From Denticeps clupeoides (Eukaryota; Chordata; Actinopteri; Clupeiformes; Denticipitidae), in NCBI RefSeq assembly GCF_900700375.1, contig NW_021629766.1:1-64000 (forward strand): 64,000 bases of DNA, written 5' to 3'. The translations under genes and the position numbers were made by a program. The notes under the pieces are model-generated. The model made no database searches. It saw only the letters and a list, made by a program, of their open reading frames with translations, and was not told the DNA's origin. Shown here piece after piece: positions 40,002-52,596 of this stretch. Position 1 is the stretch's first letter; each line of letters opens with the position of its first letter.

Positions 40002-40121
40002 AAGCTTACAGCACCTGGTATTCCCAGGAGGTCCTCTATCCAAGTACTAACCAGGCCCAAGCCTTCTTAGCTTCCGAGATCAGACGAGACCGGGCGTTCT
40101 TGGGCTGGTATGGCCGTAAGC
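40002..40121 (-). rRNA. 5S rRNA gene, representative full-length unit
   Basis: 120 nt: GCTTACGGCCATACCAGCCC, AAGAACGCCCGGTCTCGTCT, GATCTCGGAAGCTAAGAAGG, CTTGGGCCTGGTTAGTACTT, GGATGGGAGACC, then the usual 3' part ending CTGTAAGCTT (one or two private changes). Upstream TTTAAA at 40146-40151. Helix I ends (GCTTACGG and the 3' CTGTAAGC) pair as in canonical 5S. Confidence 0.85.
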
Positions 40122-42896
40122 AATCTCTGCTTGAAAATCTTGGACTTTAAACAACCTAGGCTTGAAATCATATCACAGAGTGAAAATACCTCTTAACTTA
40201 CTTTAGATAAAAACTAACAAAGCGATGCAAAAAAACTTCATTTTAAAAAGTTTTTCAACAGTTAAAGCCTACAGCACCTGGTATTCCCAAGAGGTCCTCT
40301 ATCCAAGTACTAACCAGGCCCAAGCCTTCTTAGCTTCCGAGATCAGACGAGACCGGGCGTTCTTGGGCTGGTATGGCCGTAAGCAATCTCTGCTTGAAAA
40401 TCTTGGACTTTAAACAACCTAGGCTTGAAAACATATCACAGAGTGAAAATACCTCTTAACTTACTTTAGATAAAAACTAACAAAGCGATGCAAAAAAACT
40501 TCATTTTAAAAAGTTTTTCAACAGTTAAAGCTTACAGCACCTGGTATTGCCAGGAGGTCTCCCATCCAAGTACTAACCAGGCCCAAGCCTTCTTAGCTTC
40601 CGAGATCAGACGAGACCGGGCGTTCTTGGGCTGGTATGGCCGTAAGCAATCTCTGCTTGAAAATCTTGGACTTTAAACAACCTAGGCTTGAAAACATATC
40701 ACAGAGTGAAAATACCTCTTAACTTACTTTACATAAAAACTAACAAAGCGATGCAAAAAAAACTTCATTTTAAAAAGTTTTTCAACAGTTAAAGCTTACA
40801 GCACCTGGTATTCCCAGGAGGTCTCCCATCCAAGTACTAACCAGGCCCAAGCCTTCTTAGCTTCCAAGATCAGACAAGACCGGGCGTTCTTGGGCTGGTA
40901 TGGCCGTAAGCAATCTCTGCTTGAAAATCTTGTACTTTAAACAACCTAGGCTTGAAAACATATCACAGAGTGAAAATACCTCTTAACTTACTTTACATAA
41001 AAACTAACAAAGCGATGCAAAAAAAATTCATTTTAAAAAGTTTTTCAACAGTTAAAGCTTACAGCACCTGGTATTCCCAGGAGGTCTCCCATCCAAGTAC
41101 TAACCAGGCCCAAGCCTTCTTAGCTTCCGAGATCAGACGAGACCGGGCGTTCTTGGGCTGGTATGGCCGTAAGCAATCTCTGCTTGAAAATCTTGGACTT
41201 TAAACAACCTAGGCTTGAAAACATATTACAGAGTGAAAATACCTCTTAACTTACTTTAGATAAAAACTAACAAAGCGATGCAAAAAAACTTCATTTTAAA
41301 AAGTTTTTCAACAGTTAAAGCATACAGCACCTGGTATTCCCAGGAGGTCTCCCATCCAAGTACTAACCAGGCCCAAGCCTTCTTAGCTTCCGAGATCAGA
41401 CGAGACCGGGCGTTCTTGGGCTGGTATGGCCGTAAGCAATCTCTGCTTGAAAATCTTGGACTTTAAACAACCTAGGCTTGAAAACATATCACAGAGTGAA
41501 AATACCTCTTAACTTACTTTACATAAAAACTAACAAAGCGATGCAAAAAAACTTCATTTTAAAAAGTTTTTCAACAGTTAAAGCTTACAGCACCTGGTAT
41601 TCCCAGGAGGTCTCCCATCCAAGTACTAACCAGGCCCAAGCCTTCTTAGCTTCCGAGATCAGACGAGACTGGGCGTTCTTGGGCTGGTATGGCCATAAGC
41701 AATCTCTGCTTGAAAATCTTGGACTTTTAACAACCTAGGCTTGAAAACATATCACAGAGTGAAAATACCTCTTAACTTACTTTAGATAAAAACTAACAAA
41801 GCGATGCAAAAAAACTTTATTTTAAAAAGTTTTTCAACAGTTAAAGCTTACAGCACCTGGTATTCCCAGGAGGTCTACCATCCAAGTACTAACCAGGCCC
41901 AAGCCTTCTTAGCTTCCGAGATCAGACGAGACCGGGCGTTCTTGGGCTGGTATGGCCGTAAGCAATCTCTGCTTGAAAATCTTGGACTTTAAACAACCTA
42001 GGCTTGAAAACATATCACAGAGTGAAAACACCTCTTGACTTACTTTAGATAAAAACTAACAAAGCGATGCAAAAAAACTTCATTTTAAAAAGTTTTTCAA
42101 CATTTAAAGCTTACAGCACCTGGTATTCCCAGGAGGTCTCCCATCCAAGTACTAACCAGGCCCAAGCCTTCTTAGCTTCCGAGATCAGACGAGTCCGGGC
42201 GTTCTTGGGCTGGTATGGCCGTAAGCAATCTCTGCTTGACAATCTTGGACTTTAAACAACCTAGGCTTGAAAACATATCACAGAGTGAAAATACCTCTTA
42301 ACTTACTTTACATAAAAACTAACAAAGCGATGCAAAAAAACTTCATTTTAAAAAGTTTTTCAACAGTTAAAGCTTACAGCACCTGGTATTCCCAGGAGGT
42401 CTACCATCCAAATACTAACCAGGCCCAAGCCTTCTTAGCTTCCGAGATCAGACGAGACCGGGCGTTCTTGGGCTGGTATGGCCGTAAGCAATCTCTGCTT
42501 GAAAATCTTGGACTTTAAACAACCTAGGCTTGAAAACATATCACATAGTGAAAATACCTCTTGACTTACTTTAGATAAAAACTAACAAAGCGATGCAAAA
42601 AAACTTTCATTTTAAAAAGTTTTTCAACAGTTAAAGCTTACAGCACCTGGTATTCCCAGGAGGTCTCCCATCCAAGTACTAACCAGGCCCAAGCCTTCTT
42701 AGCTTCCGAGATCAGACGAGTCCGGGCGTTCTTGGGCTGGTATGGCCGTAAGCAATCTCTGCTTGAAAATCTTGGACTTTAAACAACCTAGGCTTGAAAA
42801 CATATCACAGAGTGAAAATACCTCTTAACTTACTTTAGATAAAAACTAACAAAGCGATGCAAAAAAACTTCATTTTAAAAAGTTTTTCAACAGTTA

Positions 42897-43009
42897 AAGC
42901 ACCTGGTATTCCCAGGAGGTCTCCCATCCAAGTACTAACCAGGCCCAAGCCTTCTTAGCTTCCGAGATCAGACGAGTCCGGGCGTTCTTGGGCTGGTATG
43001 GCCGTAAGC
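42897..43009 (-). rRNA. 5S rRNA gene variant with 7-bp 3' deletion
   Basis: About 113 nt. The plus strand reads TAAAGCACCTGG where normal units read TAAAGCTTACAGCACCTGG, so TTACAGC, lying between two AGC words, is lost. This removes most of the 3' strand of helix I, so the transcript is probably non-functional. Same deletion in at least ten other units across all three arrays. Confidence 0.75.
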
Positions 43010-46000
43010 AATCTCTGCTTGACAATCTTGGACTTTAAACAACCTAGGCTTTAAAACATATCACAGAGTGAAAATACCTCTTAACTTACTTTACATAAAA
43101 ACTAACAAAGCGATGCAAAAAAACTTCATTTTAAAAAGTTTTTCAACAGTTAAAGCTTACAGCACCTGGTATTCCCAGGAGGTCTACCATCCATGTACTA
43201 ACCAGGCCCAAGCCTTCTTAGCTTCCGAGATCAGACGAGACCGGGCGTTCTTGGGCTGGTATGGCCGTAAGCAATCTCTGCTTGAAAATCTTGGACTTTA
43301 AACAACCTAGGCTTGAAAACATATCACATAGTGAAAATACCTCTTGACTTACTTTAGATAAAAACTAACAAAGCGATGCAAAAAAACTTTATTTTAAAAA
43401 GTTTTTCAACAGTTAAAGCTTACAGCACCTGGTATTCCCAGGAGGTCTCCCATCCAAGTACTAACCAGGCCCAAGCCTTCTTAGCTTCCGAGATCAGACG
43501 AGACCGGGCGTTCTTGGGCTGGTATGGCCGTAAGCAATCTCTGCTTGAAAATCTTGGACTTTAAACAACCTAGGCTTGAAAACATATCACAGAGTGAAAA
43601 TACCTCTTAACTTACTTTAGATAAAAACTAACAAAGCGATGCAAAAAAACTTCATTTTAAAAAGTTTTTCAACAGTTAAAGCACCTGGTATTCCCAGGAG
43701 GTCTCCCATCCAAGTACTAACCAGGCCCAAGCCTTCTTAGCTTCCGAGATCAGACGAGACCGGGCGTTTTTGGGCTGGTATGGCCGTAAGCAATCTCTGC
43801 TTGAAAATCTTGGACTTTAAACAACCTAGGCTTGAAAACATATCACAGAGTGAAAATACCTCTTAACTTACTTTAGATAAAAACTAACAAAGCGATGCAA
43901 AAAAACTTCATTTTAAAAAGTTTTTCAACAGTTAAAGCTTACAGCACCTGGTATTCCCAGGAGGTCTCCCATCCAAGTACTAACCAGGCCCAAGCCTTCT
44001 TAGCTTCCGAGATCAGACGAGACCGGGCGTTCTTGGGCTGGTATGGCCGTTAGCAATCTCTGCTTGAAAATCTTGGACTTTAAACAACCTAGGCTTGAAA
44101 ACATATCACAGAGTGAAAATACCTCTTAACTTACTTTACATAAAAACTAACAAAGCGATGCAAAAAAAATTCATTTTAAAAACGTTTTTCAACAGTTAAA
44201 GCTTACAGCACCTGGTATTCCCAGGAGGTCTCCCATCCAAGTACTAACCAGGCCCAAGCCTTCTTAGCTTCCGAGATCAGACGAGACCGGGCGTTCTTGG
44301 GCTGGTATGGACGTAAGCAATCTCTGCTTGAAAATCTTGGACTTTAAACAACCTAGGTTTGAAAACATATCACAGAGTGAAAACACCTCTTAACTTACTT
44401 TAGATAAAAACTAACAAAGCGATGCAAAAAAACTTCATTTTAAAAAGTTTTTCAACACTTAAAGCTTACAGCACCTGGTATTCCCAGGAGGTCTCCCATC
44501 CAAGTAATAACCAGGCCCAAGCCTTCTTACCTTCCGAGATCAGACGAGACCGGGCGTTCTTGGGCTGGTATGGCCGTAAGCAATCTCTGCTTGAAAATCT
44601 TGGACTTTAAACAACCTAGGCTTGAAAACATATCACAGAGTGAAAACACCTCTTGACTTACTTTAGATAAAAACTAATAAAGCGATGCAAAAAAACTTCA
44701 TTTTAAAAAGTTTTTCAACAGTTAAAGCTTACAGCACCTGGTATTCCCAGGAGGTCTCCCATCCAAGTACTAACCAGGCCCAAGCCTTCTTAGCTTCCGA
44801 GATTAGATGAGACCGGGCGTTCCTGGGCTGGTATGGCCGTAAGCAATCTCTGCTTGAAAATCTTGGACTTTAAACAACCTAAGCTTGAAAACATAACACA
44901 GAGTGAAAATACCTCTTAACTTACTTTAGATAAAAACTAACAAAGCGATGCAAAAAAACTTCATTTTAAAAAGTTTTTCAACAGTTAAAGCTTACAGCAC
45001 CTGGTATTCCCAGGAGGTCTCCCATCCAAGTACTAACCAGGCCCAAGCCTTCTTACCTTCCGAGATCAGACGAGACCGGGCGTTCTTGGGCTGGTATGGC
45101 CGTAAGCAATCTCTGCTTGAAAATCTTGGACTTTAAACAACCTAGGCTTGAAAACATATCACAGAGTGAAAATACCTCTTAACTTACTTTAGATAAAAAC
45201 TAACAAAGCGATGCAAAAAAACTTTATTTTAAAAAGTTTTTCAACAGTTAAAGCTTACAGCACCTGGTATTCCCAGGAGGTCTCCCATCCAAGTACTAAC
45301 CAGGCCCAAGCCTTCTTAGCTTCTGAGATCAGACGAGACCGGGCGTTCTTGGGCTGGTATGGCCGTAAGCAATCTCTGCTTGAAAATCTTGGACTTTAAA
45401 CAACCTAGGTTTGAAAACATATCACAGAGTGATAATACCTCTTAACTTACTTAAGATAAAAACTAACAAAGCGATGCAAAAAAACTTCATTTTAAAAAGT
45501 TTTTCAACAGTTAAAGCTTACAGCACCTGGTATTCCCAAGAGGTCTCCCATCCAAGTACTAACCAGGCCCAAGCCTTCATTAGCTTCCGAGATCAGACGA
45601 GACCGGGCGTTCTTGGGCTGGTATGGCCGTAAGCAATCTCTGCTTGAAAATCTTGGACTTTAAACAACCTAGGCTTGAAAACATATCACAGAGTGAAAAT
45701 ACCTCTTAACTTACTTTAGATAAAAACTAACAAAGCGATGCAAAAAACTTCATTTTAAAAAGTTTTTCAACAGTTAAAGCATTACAGCACCTGGTATTCC
45801 CAGGAGGTCTCCCATCCAAGTACTAACCAGGCCCAAGCCTTCTTAGCTTCCGAGATCAGACGAGACCGGGCGTTCTTGGGCTGGTATGGCCGTAAGCAAT
45901 CTCTGCTTGAAAATCTTGGACTTTAAACAACCTAGGCTTGAAAACATATCACAGAGTGAAAATACCTCTTAACTTACTTTAGATAAAAACTAACAAAGCG

Positions 46001-49000
46001 ATGCAAAAAAACTTATTTTAAAAAGTTTTTCAACAGTTAAAGCACCTGGTATTCCCAGGAGGTCTCCCATCCAAGTACTAACCAGGCCCAAGCCTTCTTA
46101 GCTTCCGAGATCAGACGAGACCGGGCGTTCTTGGGCTGGTATGGCCGTAAGCAATCTCTGCTTGAAAATCTTGGACTTTAAACAACCTAGGCTTGAAAAC
46201 ATATCACAGAGATAAAATACCTCTTAACTTACTTTAGATAAAAACTAACAAAGCGATGCAAAAAAACTTCATTTTAAAAAGTTTTTCAACAGTTAAAGCA
46301 CCTGGTATTCCCAGGAGGTCTCCCATCCAAGTACTAACCAGGCCCAAGCCTTCTTAGCTTCCGAGATCAGACGAGACCGGGCGTTCTTGGGCTGGTATGG
46401 CCGTAAGCAATCTCTGCTTGAAAATCTTGGACTTTAAACAACCTAGGCTTGAAAACATATCACAGAGTGAAAATACCTCTTAACTTACTTTAGATAAAAA
46501 CTAACAAAGCGATGCAAAAAAACTTCATTTTAAAAAGTTTTTCAACAGTTAAAGCATACAGCACCTGGTATTCCCAGGAGGTCTCCCATCCAAGTACTAA
46601 CCAGGCCCAAGCCTTCTTAGCTTCCGAGATCAGACGAGACCGGGCGTTCTTGGGCTGGTATGGCCGTAAGCAATCTCTGACTTGAAAATCTTGGACTTTA
46701 AACAACCTAGGCTTTAAAACATATCACAGAGTGAAAATACCTCTTAACTTACTTTACATAAAAACTAACAAAGCGATGCAAAAAAAACTTCATTTTAAAA
46801 AGTTTTCAACAGTTAAAGCTTACAGCACCTGGTACTCCCAGGAGGTCTCCCATCCAAGTACTAACCAGGCCCAAGCCTTCTTAGCTTCCGAGATCAGACG
46901 AGACCGGGCGTTCTTGGGCTGGTATGGCCGTAAGCAATCTCTGCTTGAAAATCTTGGACTTTAAACAACCTAGGTTTGAAAACATATCACAGAGTGATAA
47001 TACCTCTTAACTTACTTTTAGATAAAAACTAACAAAGCGATGCAAAAAAAACTTCATTTTAAAAGTTTTTCAACAGTTAAAGCTTACAGCACCTGGTATT
47101 CCCAAGAGGTCTCCCATCCAAGTACTAACCAGGCCCAAGCCTTCTTAGCTTCCGAGATCAGACGAGACCGGGCGTTCTTGGGCTGGTATGGCCGTAAGCA
47201 AGCTCTGCTTGAAAATCTTGGACTTTAAACAACCTAGGCTTGAAAACATATCACAGAGTGAAAATACCTCTTAACTTACTTTAGATAAAAATCTAACAAA
47301 GCGATGCAAAAAAACTTCATTTTAAAAAGTTTTTCAACAGTTAAAGCATACAGCACCTGGTATTCCCAGGAGGTCTCCCATCCAAGTACTAACCAGGCCC
47401 AAGCCTTCTTAGCTTCCGAGATCAGACGAGACCGGGCGTTCTTGGGCTGGTATGGCCGTAAGCAATCTCTGCTTGAAAATCTTGGACTTTAAACAACCTA
47501 GGCTTGAAAACATATCACAGAGTTAAAATACCTCTTAACTTACTTTACATAAAAACTAACAAAGCGATGCAAAAAAACTTCATTTTAAAAAGTTTTTCAA
47601 CAGTTAAAGCTTACAGCACCTGGTATTCCCAGGAGGTCTCCCATCCAAGTACTAACCAGGCCCAAGCCTTCTTAGCTTCCGAGATCAGACGAGACCGGGC
47701 GTTCTTGGGCTGGTATGGCCGTAAGCAATCTCTGCTTGAAAATCTTGGACTTTAAACAACCTAGGCTTGAAAACATAATCACAGCGTGAAAATACCTCTT
47801 AACTTACTTTAGATAAAAACTAACAAAGCGATGCAAAAAAACTTTATTTTAAAAAGTTTTTCAACAGTTAAAGCACCTGGTATTCCCAGGAGGTCTCCCA
47901 TCCAAGTACTAACCAGGCCCAAGCCTTCTTAGCTTCCGAGATCAGACGAGACCGGGTGTTCTTGGGCTGGTATGGCCGTAAGCAATCTCTGCTTGAAAAT
48001 CTTGGACTTTAAACAACCTAGGCTTGAAAACATATCACAGAGTGAAAAAACTCTTAACTTACTTTACATAAAAACTAACAAAGCGATCCAAAAAAACTTC
48101 ATTTTAAAAAGTTTTTCAACAGTTAAAGCTTACAGCACCTGGTATTCCCAGGAGGTCTCCCATCCAAGTACTAACCAGGCCCAAGCCTTCTTAGCTTCCT
48201 GAGATCAGACGAGACCGGGCGTTCTTGGGCTGGTATGGCCGTAAGCAATCTCTGCTTGAAAATCTTGGACTTTAAACAACCTAGGTTTGAAAACATATCA
48301 CAGAGTGATAATACCTCTTAACTTACTTAGATAAAAATAACAAAGCGATGCAAAAAAACTTCATTTTAAAAAGTTTTTCAACAGTTAAAGCTTACAGCAC
48401 CTGGTATTCCCAAGAGGTCTCCCATCCAAGTACTAACCAGGCCCAAGCCTTCATAGCTTCCGAGATCAGACGAGACCGGGCGTTCTTTGGCTGGTATGGC
48501 CGTAAGCAATCTCTGCTTGAAAATCTTGGACTTTAAACAACCTAGGCTTGAAAACATATTACAGAGTGAAAATACCTCTTAACTTACTTTAGATAAAAAC
48601 TAACAAAGCGATGCAAAAAAACTTCATTTTAAAAAGTTTTTCAACAGTTAAAGCATACAGCACCTGGTATTCCCAGGAGGTCTCCCATCCAAGTACTAAC
48701 CAGGCCCAAGCCTTCTTAGCTTCCGAGATCAGACGAGACCGGGCGTTCTTGGGCTGGTATGGCCGTAAGCAATCTCTGCTTGAAAATCTTGGACTTTAAA
48801 CAACCTAGGCTTGAAAACATATCACAGAGTGAAAATACCTCTTAACTTACTTTACATAAAAACTAACAAAGCGATGCAAAAAAAAACTTCATTTTAAAAA
48901 AGTTTTCAACAGTTAAAGCTTACAGCACCTGGTATTCCCAGGAGGTCTCCCATCCAAGTACTAACCAGGCCCAAGCCTTCTTAGCTTCCGAGATCAGACG

Positions 49001-49442
49001 AGACCGGGCGTTCTTGGGCTGGTATGGCCGTAAGCAATCTCTGCTTGAAAATCTTGGACTTTAAACAACCTAGGCTTGAAAACATATTACAAAGTGAAAA
49101 TACCTCTTAACTTACTTTAGATAAAAACTAACAAAGCGATGCAAAAAACTTCATTTTAAAAAGATTTTCAACAGTTAAAGCATACAGCACCTGGTATTCC
49201 CAGGAGGTCTCCCATCCAAGTACTAACCAGGCCCAAGCCTTCTTAGCTTCCGAGATCAGATGAGACCGGGCGTTCTTGGGCTGGTATGGCCGTAAGCAAT
49301 CTCTGCTTGAAAATCTTGGACTTTAAACAACCTAGGCTTGAAAACATATCACAGAGTGAAAATACCTCTTAACTTACTTTACATAAAAACTAACAAAGCG
49401 ATGCAAAAAAAAACTTCATTTTAAAAAAGTTTTCAACAGTTA

Positions 49443-51871
49443 AAGCTTACAGCACCTGGTATTCCCAGGAGGTCTCCCATCCAAGTACTAACCAGGCCCA
49501 AGCCTTCTTAGATTAGATTAGATTAGATTCAACTTTATTGTCATTACACATGTACAAGTACAGGGCAACGAAATGTAGTTTAGGTCTAACCAGAAGTGCA
49601 ATAAGCAGCAAGTGCAGGATACAGTTCAAATAAGTTAAGTTATATATATATACATAAAGTGATATGTGCTATACATAAAGTGATATGTGCAGTACAAAGT
49701 GATATGTGCAGTACAAAGTGATATGTGCAGTGCAGTGATTATCAAGAGTGTATGGGGGGGCAGAGGAGTTCAGCAAGGAAACAGCTCTGGGAAAAAAGCT
49801 GTTCCTAAGTCTGCTGGTTCTTGTCCGTGGTAGCCTGAACCGTCTGCCTGAAGGCAGGAGAGAGAACAGTTCGTGGGCCGGGTGGGAGGAGTCCTTAAGA
49901 ATACTGCGAGCTCGACGCAGACAGTGCTTCCTCTGGATTTCCTCAATGGATGGAAGTGGAGTCCCTGTGATGCGCTGGGCAGTTTTCACCACCCGCTGCA
50001 TCGCCTTACGCTCAGCAACAGTGCAGCTTCCATACCACACTGTGAGACAGCTGGTAAGGATGCTCTCTATTGTAGAGCGGTAAAAGTTCAACAGGATGGT
50101 AGTGGGTAGCTGGTTCTTTTTTAATGTTCTCAAGAAGAAGAGGCGCTGGTGAGCCTTCTTGACCAGGCTGGAGGTGTTAATGCTCCAGGACAGGTCCTCT
50201 GAGATGTGGGTCCCCAGGAACTTGAAGGATGTAACAGGCTGCACAGTCATCCCATTGATGTGGATGGGATCATGCGAGCCTCTTCTCTCCCTCCTGAAGT
50301 CCACAATGAGCTCCTTGGTCTTGGTGGTGTTTAGGAGAAGGTTATTTTCTGTGCACCAAGTGGCCAGATGCTGGACCTCCTGCCTGTAGGCAGTCTCATC
50401 GTTGTTGTCGATGAGACCTATCACCGTGGTGTCATCTGCAAACTTAATAACGGAGTTTGATCCATACATAGGTCGGCAGTCATGGGTGAAGAGGGAGTAG
50501 AGGAAGGGGCTCAGCACACAGCCCTGTGGTACACCAGTGTTGAGCGTGACAGTAGTGGAGCGGATGTGGCCTGACCTTACATGCTGTGGTCTGCTGGTCA
50601 GAAAGTCCATAATCCAGTTGCAAAGTGAGGTGTTGATGTCCAGGGCTCTAAGTTTAGAGATTAGCTTAGAGGGGATGACAGTGTTAAATGCTGAGCTGAA
50701 ATCAACAAACAGCATCCGTGCATATGTGTTTTGCTTGTCCAGGTGTGTGAGTACAGAGTGCAGCGCTATGGAGACTGCATCCTCTATGCTCCTATTGCTA
50801 CGGTACGCAAACTGGTGTGGGTCCAGAGTTGGTGGGAGGAAGTCCCTCAGATGTGCCAGGACTAACCGCTCGAAGCACTTCATGATTATGGGTGTGAGTG
50901 CTACAGGGCGGTAGTCATTCAGGCATGTTGGGCTAGAATGTTTCGGCACTGGTACAATGGAGGTGGATTTGAGGCATGTTGGAACAGCTGCTTGGGCGAG
51001 AGACATGTTAAAAATGTCCGTGAATACGCCAGCGAGCTGCTCTGCACATGCTCTAAGAACGCGCCCCGGGATGCCGTCTGGTCCAGCAGCCCTGCGCGCG
51101 TTTATCCGACTCAGTGCAGTGCAAACATCTGAGGAGGTGAGTATGATGGGCGAGTGGTCGGTAGATGAGGGGATCTTGACAGCAGGTTGCTTGTTGTCTC
51201 TTTCAAAGCGAGCATAAAAGTCGTTGAGCTCATTCAGAAAGAGGACATTTGTGGTTGTGGGGGCTGAGTTGCTGGGTTTATAGTCTGTAATGGCCTGAAT
51301 GCCCTGCCACAAGCGTCGAGGATCAGCATTGGAGAAGTATTCCTCTAGCTTTAGTTTGTAGCAGTGCTTGGCCTTTTTGATGCCCCTCTTCAGGTTCGCC
51401 CTGGAAATGCCGTAGGCCTGTGCATCACCCGATCTGAAGGCATTGTTGCGTGCCTTCAGCAGGAGACGCACCTCCTTGTTCATCCAAGGCTTCTGATTAG
51501 GGTATGTGGTGATCTGTTTCTGAGTAGTAACCGTGTCTATGGTGGTGTTAATGTAGTTCAGAACAGAGGAGGTGTAGATGTCGATGTCCGTGTGAGAGCC
51601 ACAGGTGGCCTGTGAAGCAAACATACTCCAGTCTGTGTGTTGGAACCTGTCCTGGAGTGTGATGTCAGCCCCCGCTGGCCACACCTTGATGGTCCTCACT
51701 GATGGCTTCACACGGTTGATGAGGGGGGAGTACTTGGGGGTGAGAAACAAAGAAAGGTGATCTGATTGTCCCGAAGTGGGGGAGGGGGGTCCAGCATAGG
51801 CTTTCCGAGAGCTTCTTAGCTTCCGAGATCAGACGAGACCGGGCCGTTCTTGGCTGGTATGGGCCGTAAGC
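49443..51871 (-). pseudogene. 5S rRNA gene split by a LINE
   Basis: The 3' part is at 49443-49511 and the 5' part at 51820-51871, with an 8-bp duplication CTTCTTAG (49504-49511 and 51812-51819) around the LINE. The 5' part also contains small indels. Not able to make 5S rRNA. Confidence 0.85.
49512..51811 (-). mobile_element. LINE (CR1/L2/Rex1 group) inserted in a 5S gene, 5'-truncated
   Basis: 2.3 kb on the minus strand. The 3' tail is TCTAATCTAATCTAATC-like (plus strand ATTAGATTAGATTAGATTCA). An open frame of about 700 codons runs from the truncated 5' end (about 51800) to about 49669. It starts with the last endonuclease motif (GQSDHLSLFLTPKYSP), then the reverse transcriptase (RRAAGPDGIPGRVLRACAEQ, LNDYRPVALTPIIMKCFERL, FVDFSSAFNTVIP, GVPQGCVLSPFLYSLFTHDC and catalytic VIKFADDTTVIG). 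It ends with a C-terminal domain (ISEDLSWSINTSSLVKKAHQ, LPSGRRFRLPRTRTSRLRNS). The frame has no stops, so insertion is young, but lack of the 5' part makes it immobile on its own. The 8-bp target duplication is CTTCTTAG. Confidence 0.9.
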
Positions 51872-52096
51872 AAATCTCTGCTTGAAAATCTTGACTTTAA
51901 AACAACCTAGGCTTGAAAAACATATCACAGCGTGAAAATACCTCGTAAACTTACTTTAGATAAAAAAACTAACAAAGCGATGCAAAAAAACTTTATTTTA
52001 AAAAAGTTTTTCGACAGTTAAAGCACCTGGTTTCCCAGGAGGTCTCCCATCCAAGTACTAACCGGCCCAAGCCTTCTTAGCTTCCGAGATCAGACG
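51812..52096 (-). rRNA. 5S array 1 continuation up to the gap, error-rich
   Basis: Rest of the split gene, one spacer, and a 3' part of a further 5S gene (about 52022-52096, with the 7-bp deletion) cut by the gap. There are many single-base indels relative to other units (for example GGGCCGTTCTTGGCTGG, AAAAAAACTAAC), suggesting low-quality consensus next to the gap. Confidence 0.75.
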
Positions 52097-52596
52097 NNNN
52101 NNNNNNNNNNNNNNNNNNNNNNNNNNNNNNNNNNNNNNNNNNNNNNNNNNNNNNNNNNNNNNNNNNNNNNNNNNNNNNNNNNNNNNNNNNNNNNNNNNNN
52201 NNNNNNNNNNNNNNNNNNNNNNNNNNNNNNNNNNNNNNNNNNNNNNNNNNNNNNNNNNNNNNNNNNNNNNNNNNNNNNNNNNNNNNNNNNNNNNNNNNNN
52301 NNNNNNNNNNNNNNNNNNNNNNNNNNNNNNNNNNNNNNNNNNNNNNNNNNNNNNNNNNNNNNNNNNNNNNNNNNNNNNNNNNNNNNNNNNNNNNNNNNNN
52401 NNNNNNNNNNNNNNNNNNNNNNNNNNNNNNNNNNNNNNNNNNNNNNNNNNNNNNNNNNNNNNNNNNNNNNNNNNNNNNNNNNNNNNNNNNNNNNNNNNNN
52501 NNNNNNNNNNNNNNNNNNNNNNNNNNNNNNNNNNNNNNNNNNNNNNNNNNNNNNNNNNNNNNNNNNNNNNNNNNNNNNNNNNNNNNNNNNNNNNNN
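52097..52596. other. Assembly gap, 500 N
   Basis: Exactly 500 unknown bases, a conventional gap size, so true length is unknown. 5S genes are on the minus strand before it and on the plus strand after it. Confidence 0.99.

Larger units (their letters stand above)
39110..49511 (-). rRNA. 5S rRNA tandem array 1, about 40 genes, minus strand
   Basis: Unit about 263 bp: a 120-bp 5S gene plus a 143-bp spacer. Gene left edges run from 39213 in steps of 263 bp (39476, 39739, 40002, 40265, 40528 and so on) with a drift of a few bases, to 49443. Thirty-nine genes are near full length and the fortieth is interrupted by a LINE. Internal promoter elements are recognisable (GCTAAGAAGG box A region, GGATGGGAGACC box C). 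TTTAAA lies 25-30 bp upstream of each gene. The first T run downstream is TTTTT about 15-20 bp past the 3' end rather than directly after it. RNA polymerase III product, large ribosomal subunit. Units 15, 18, 27, 28 and 34 lack 7 bp at the gene's 3' end. Some spacers carry TTTACATAAA instead of TTTAGATAAA. Confidence 0.9.
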
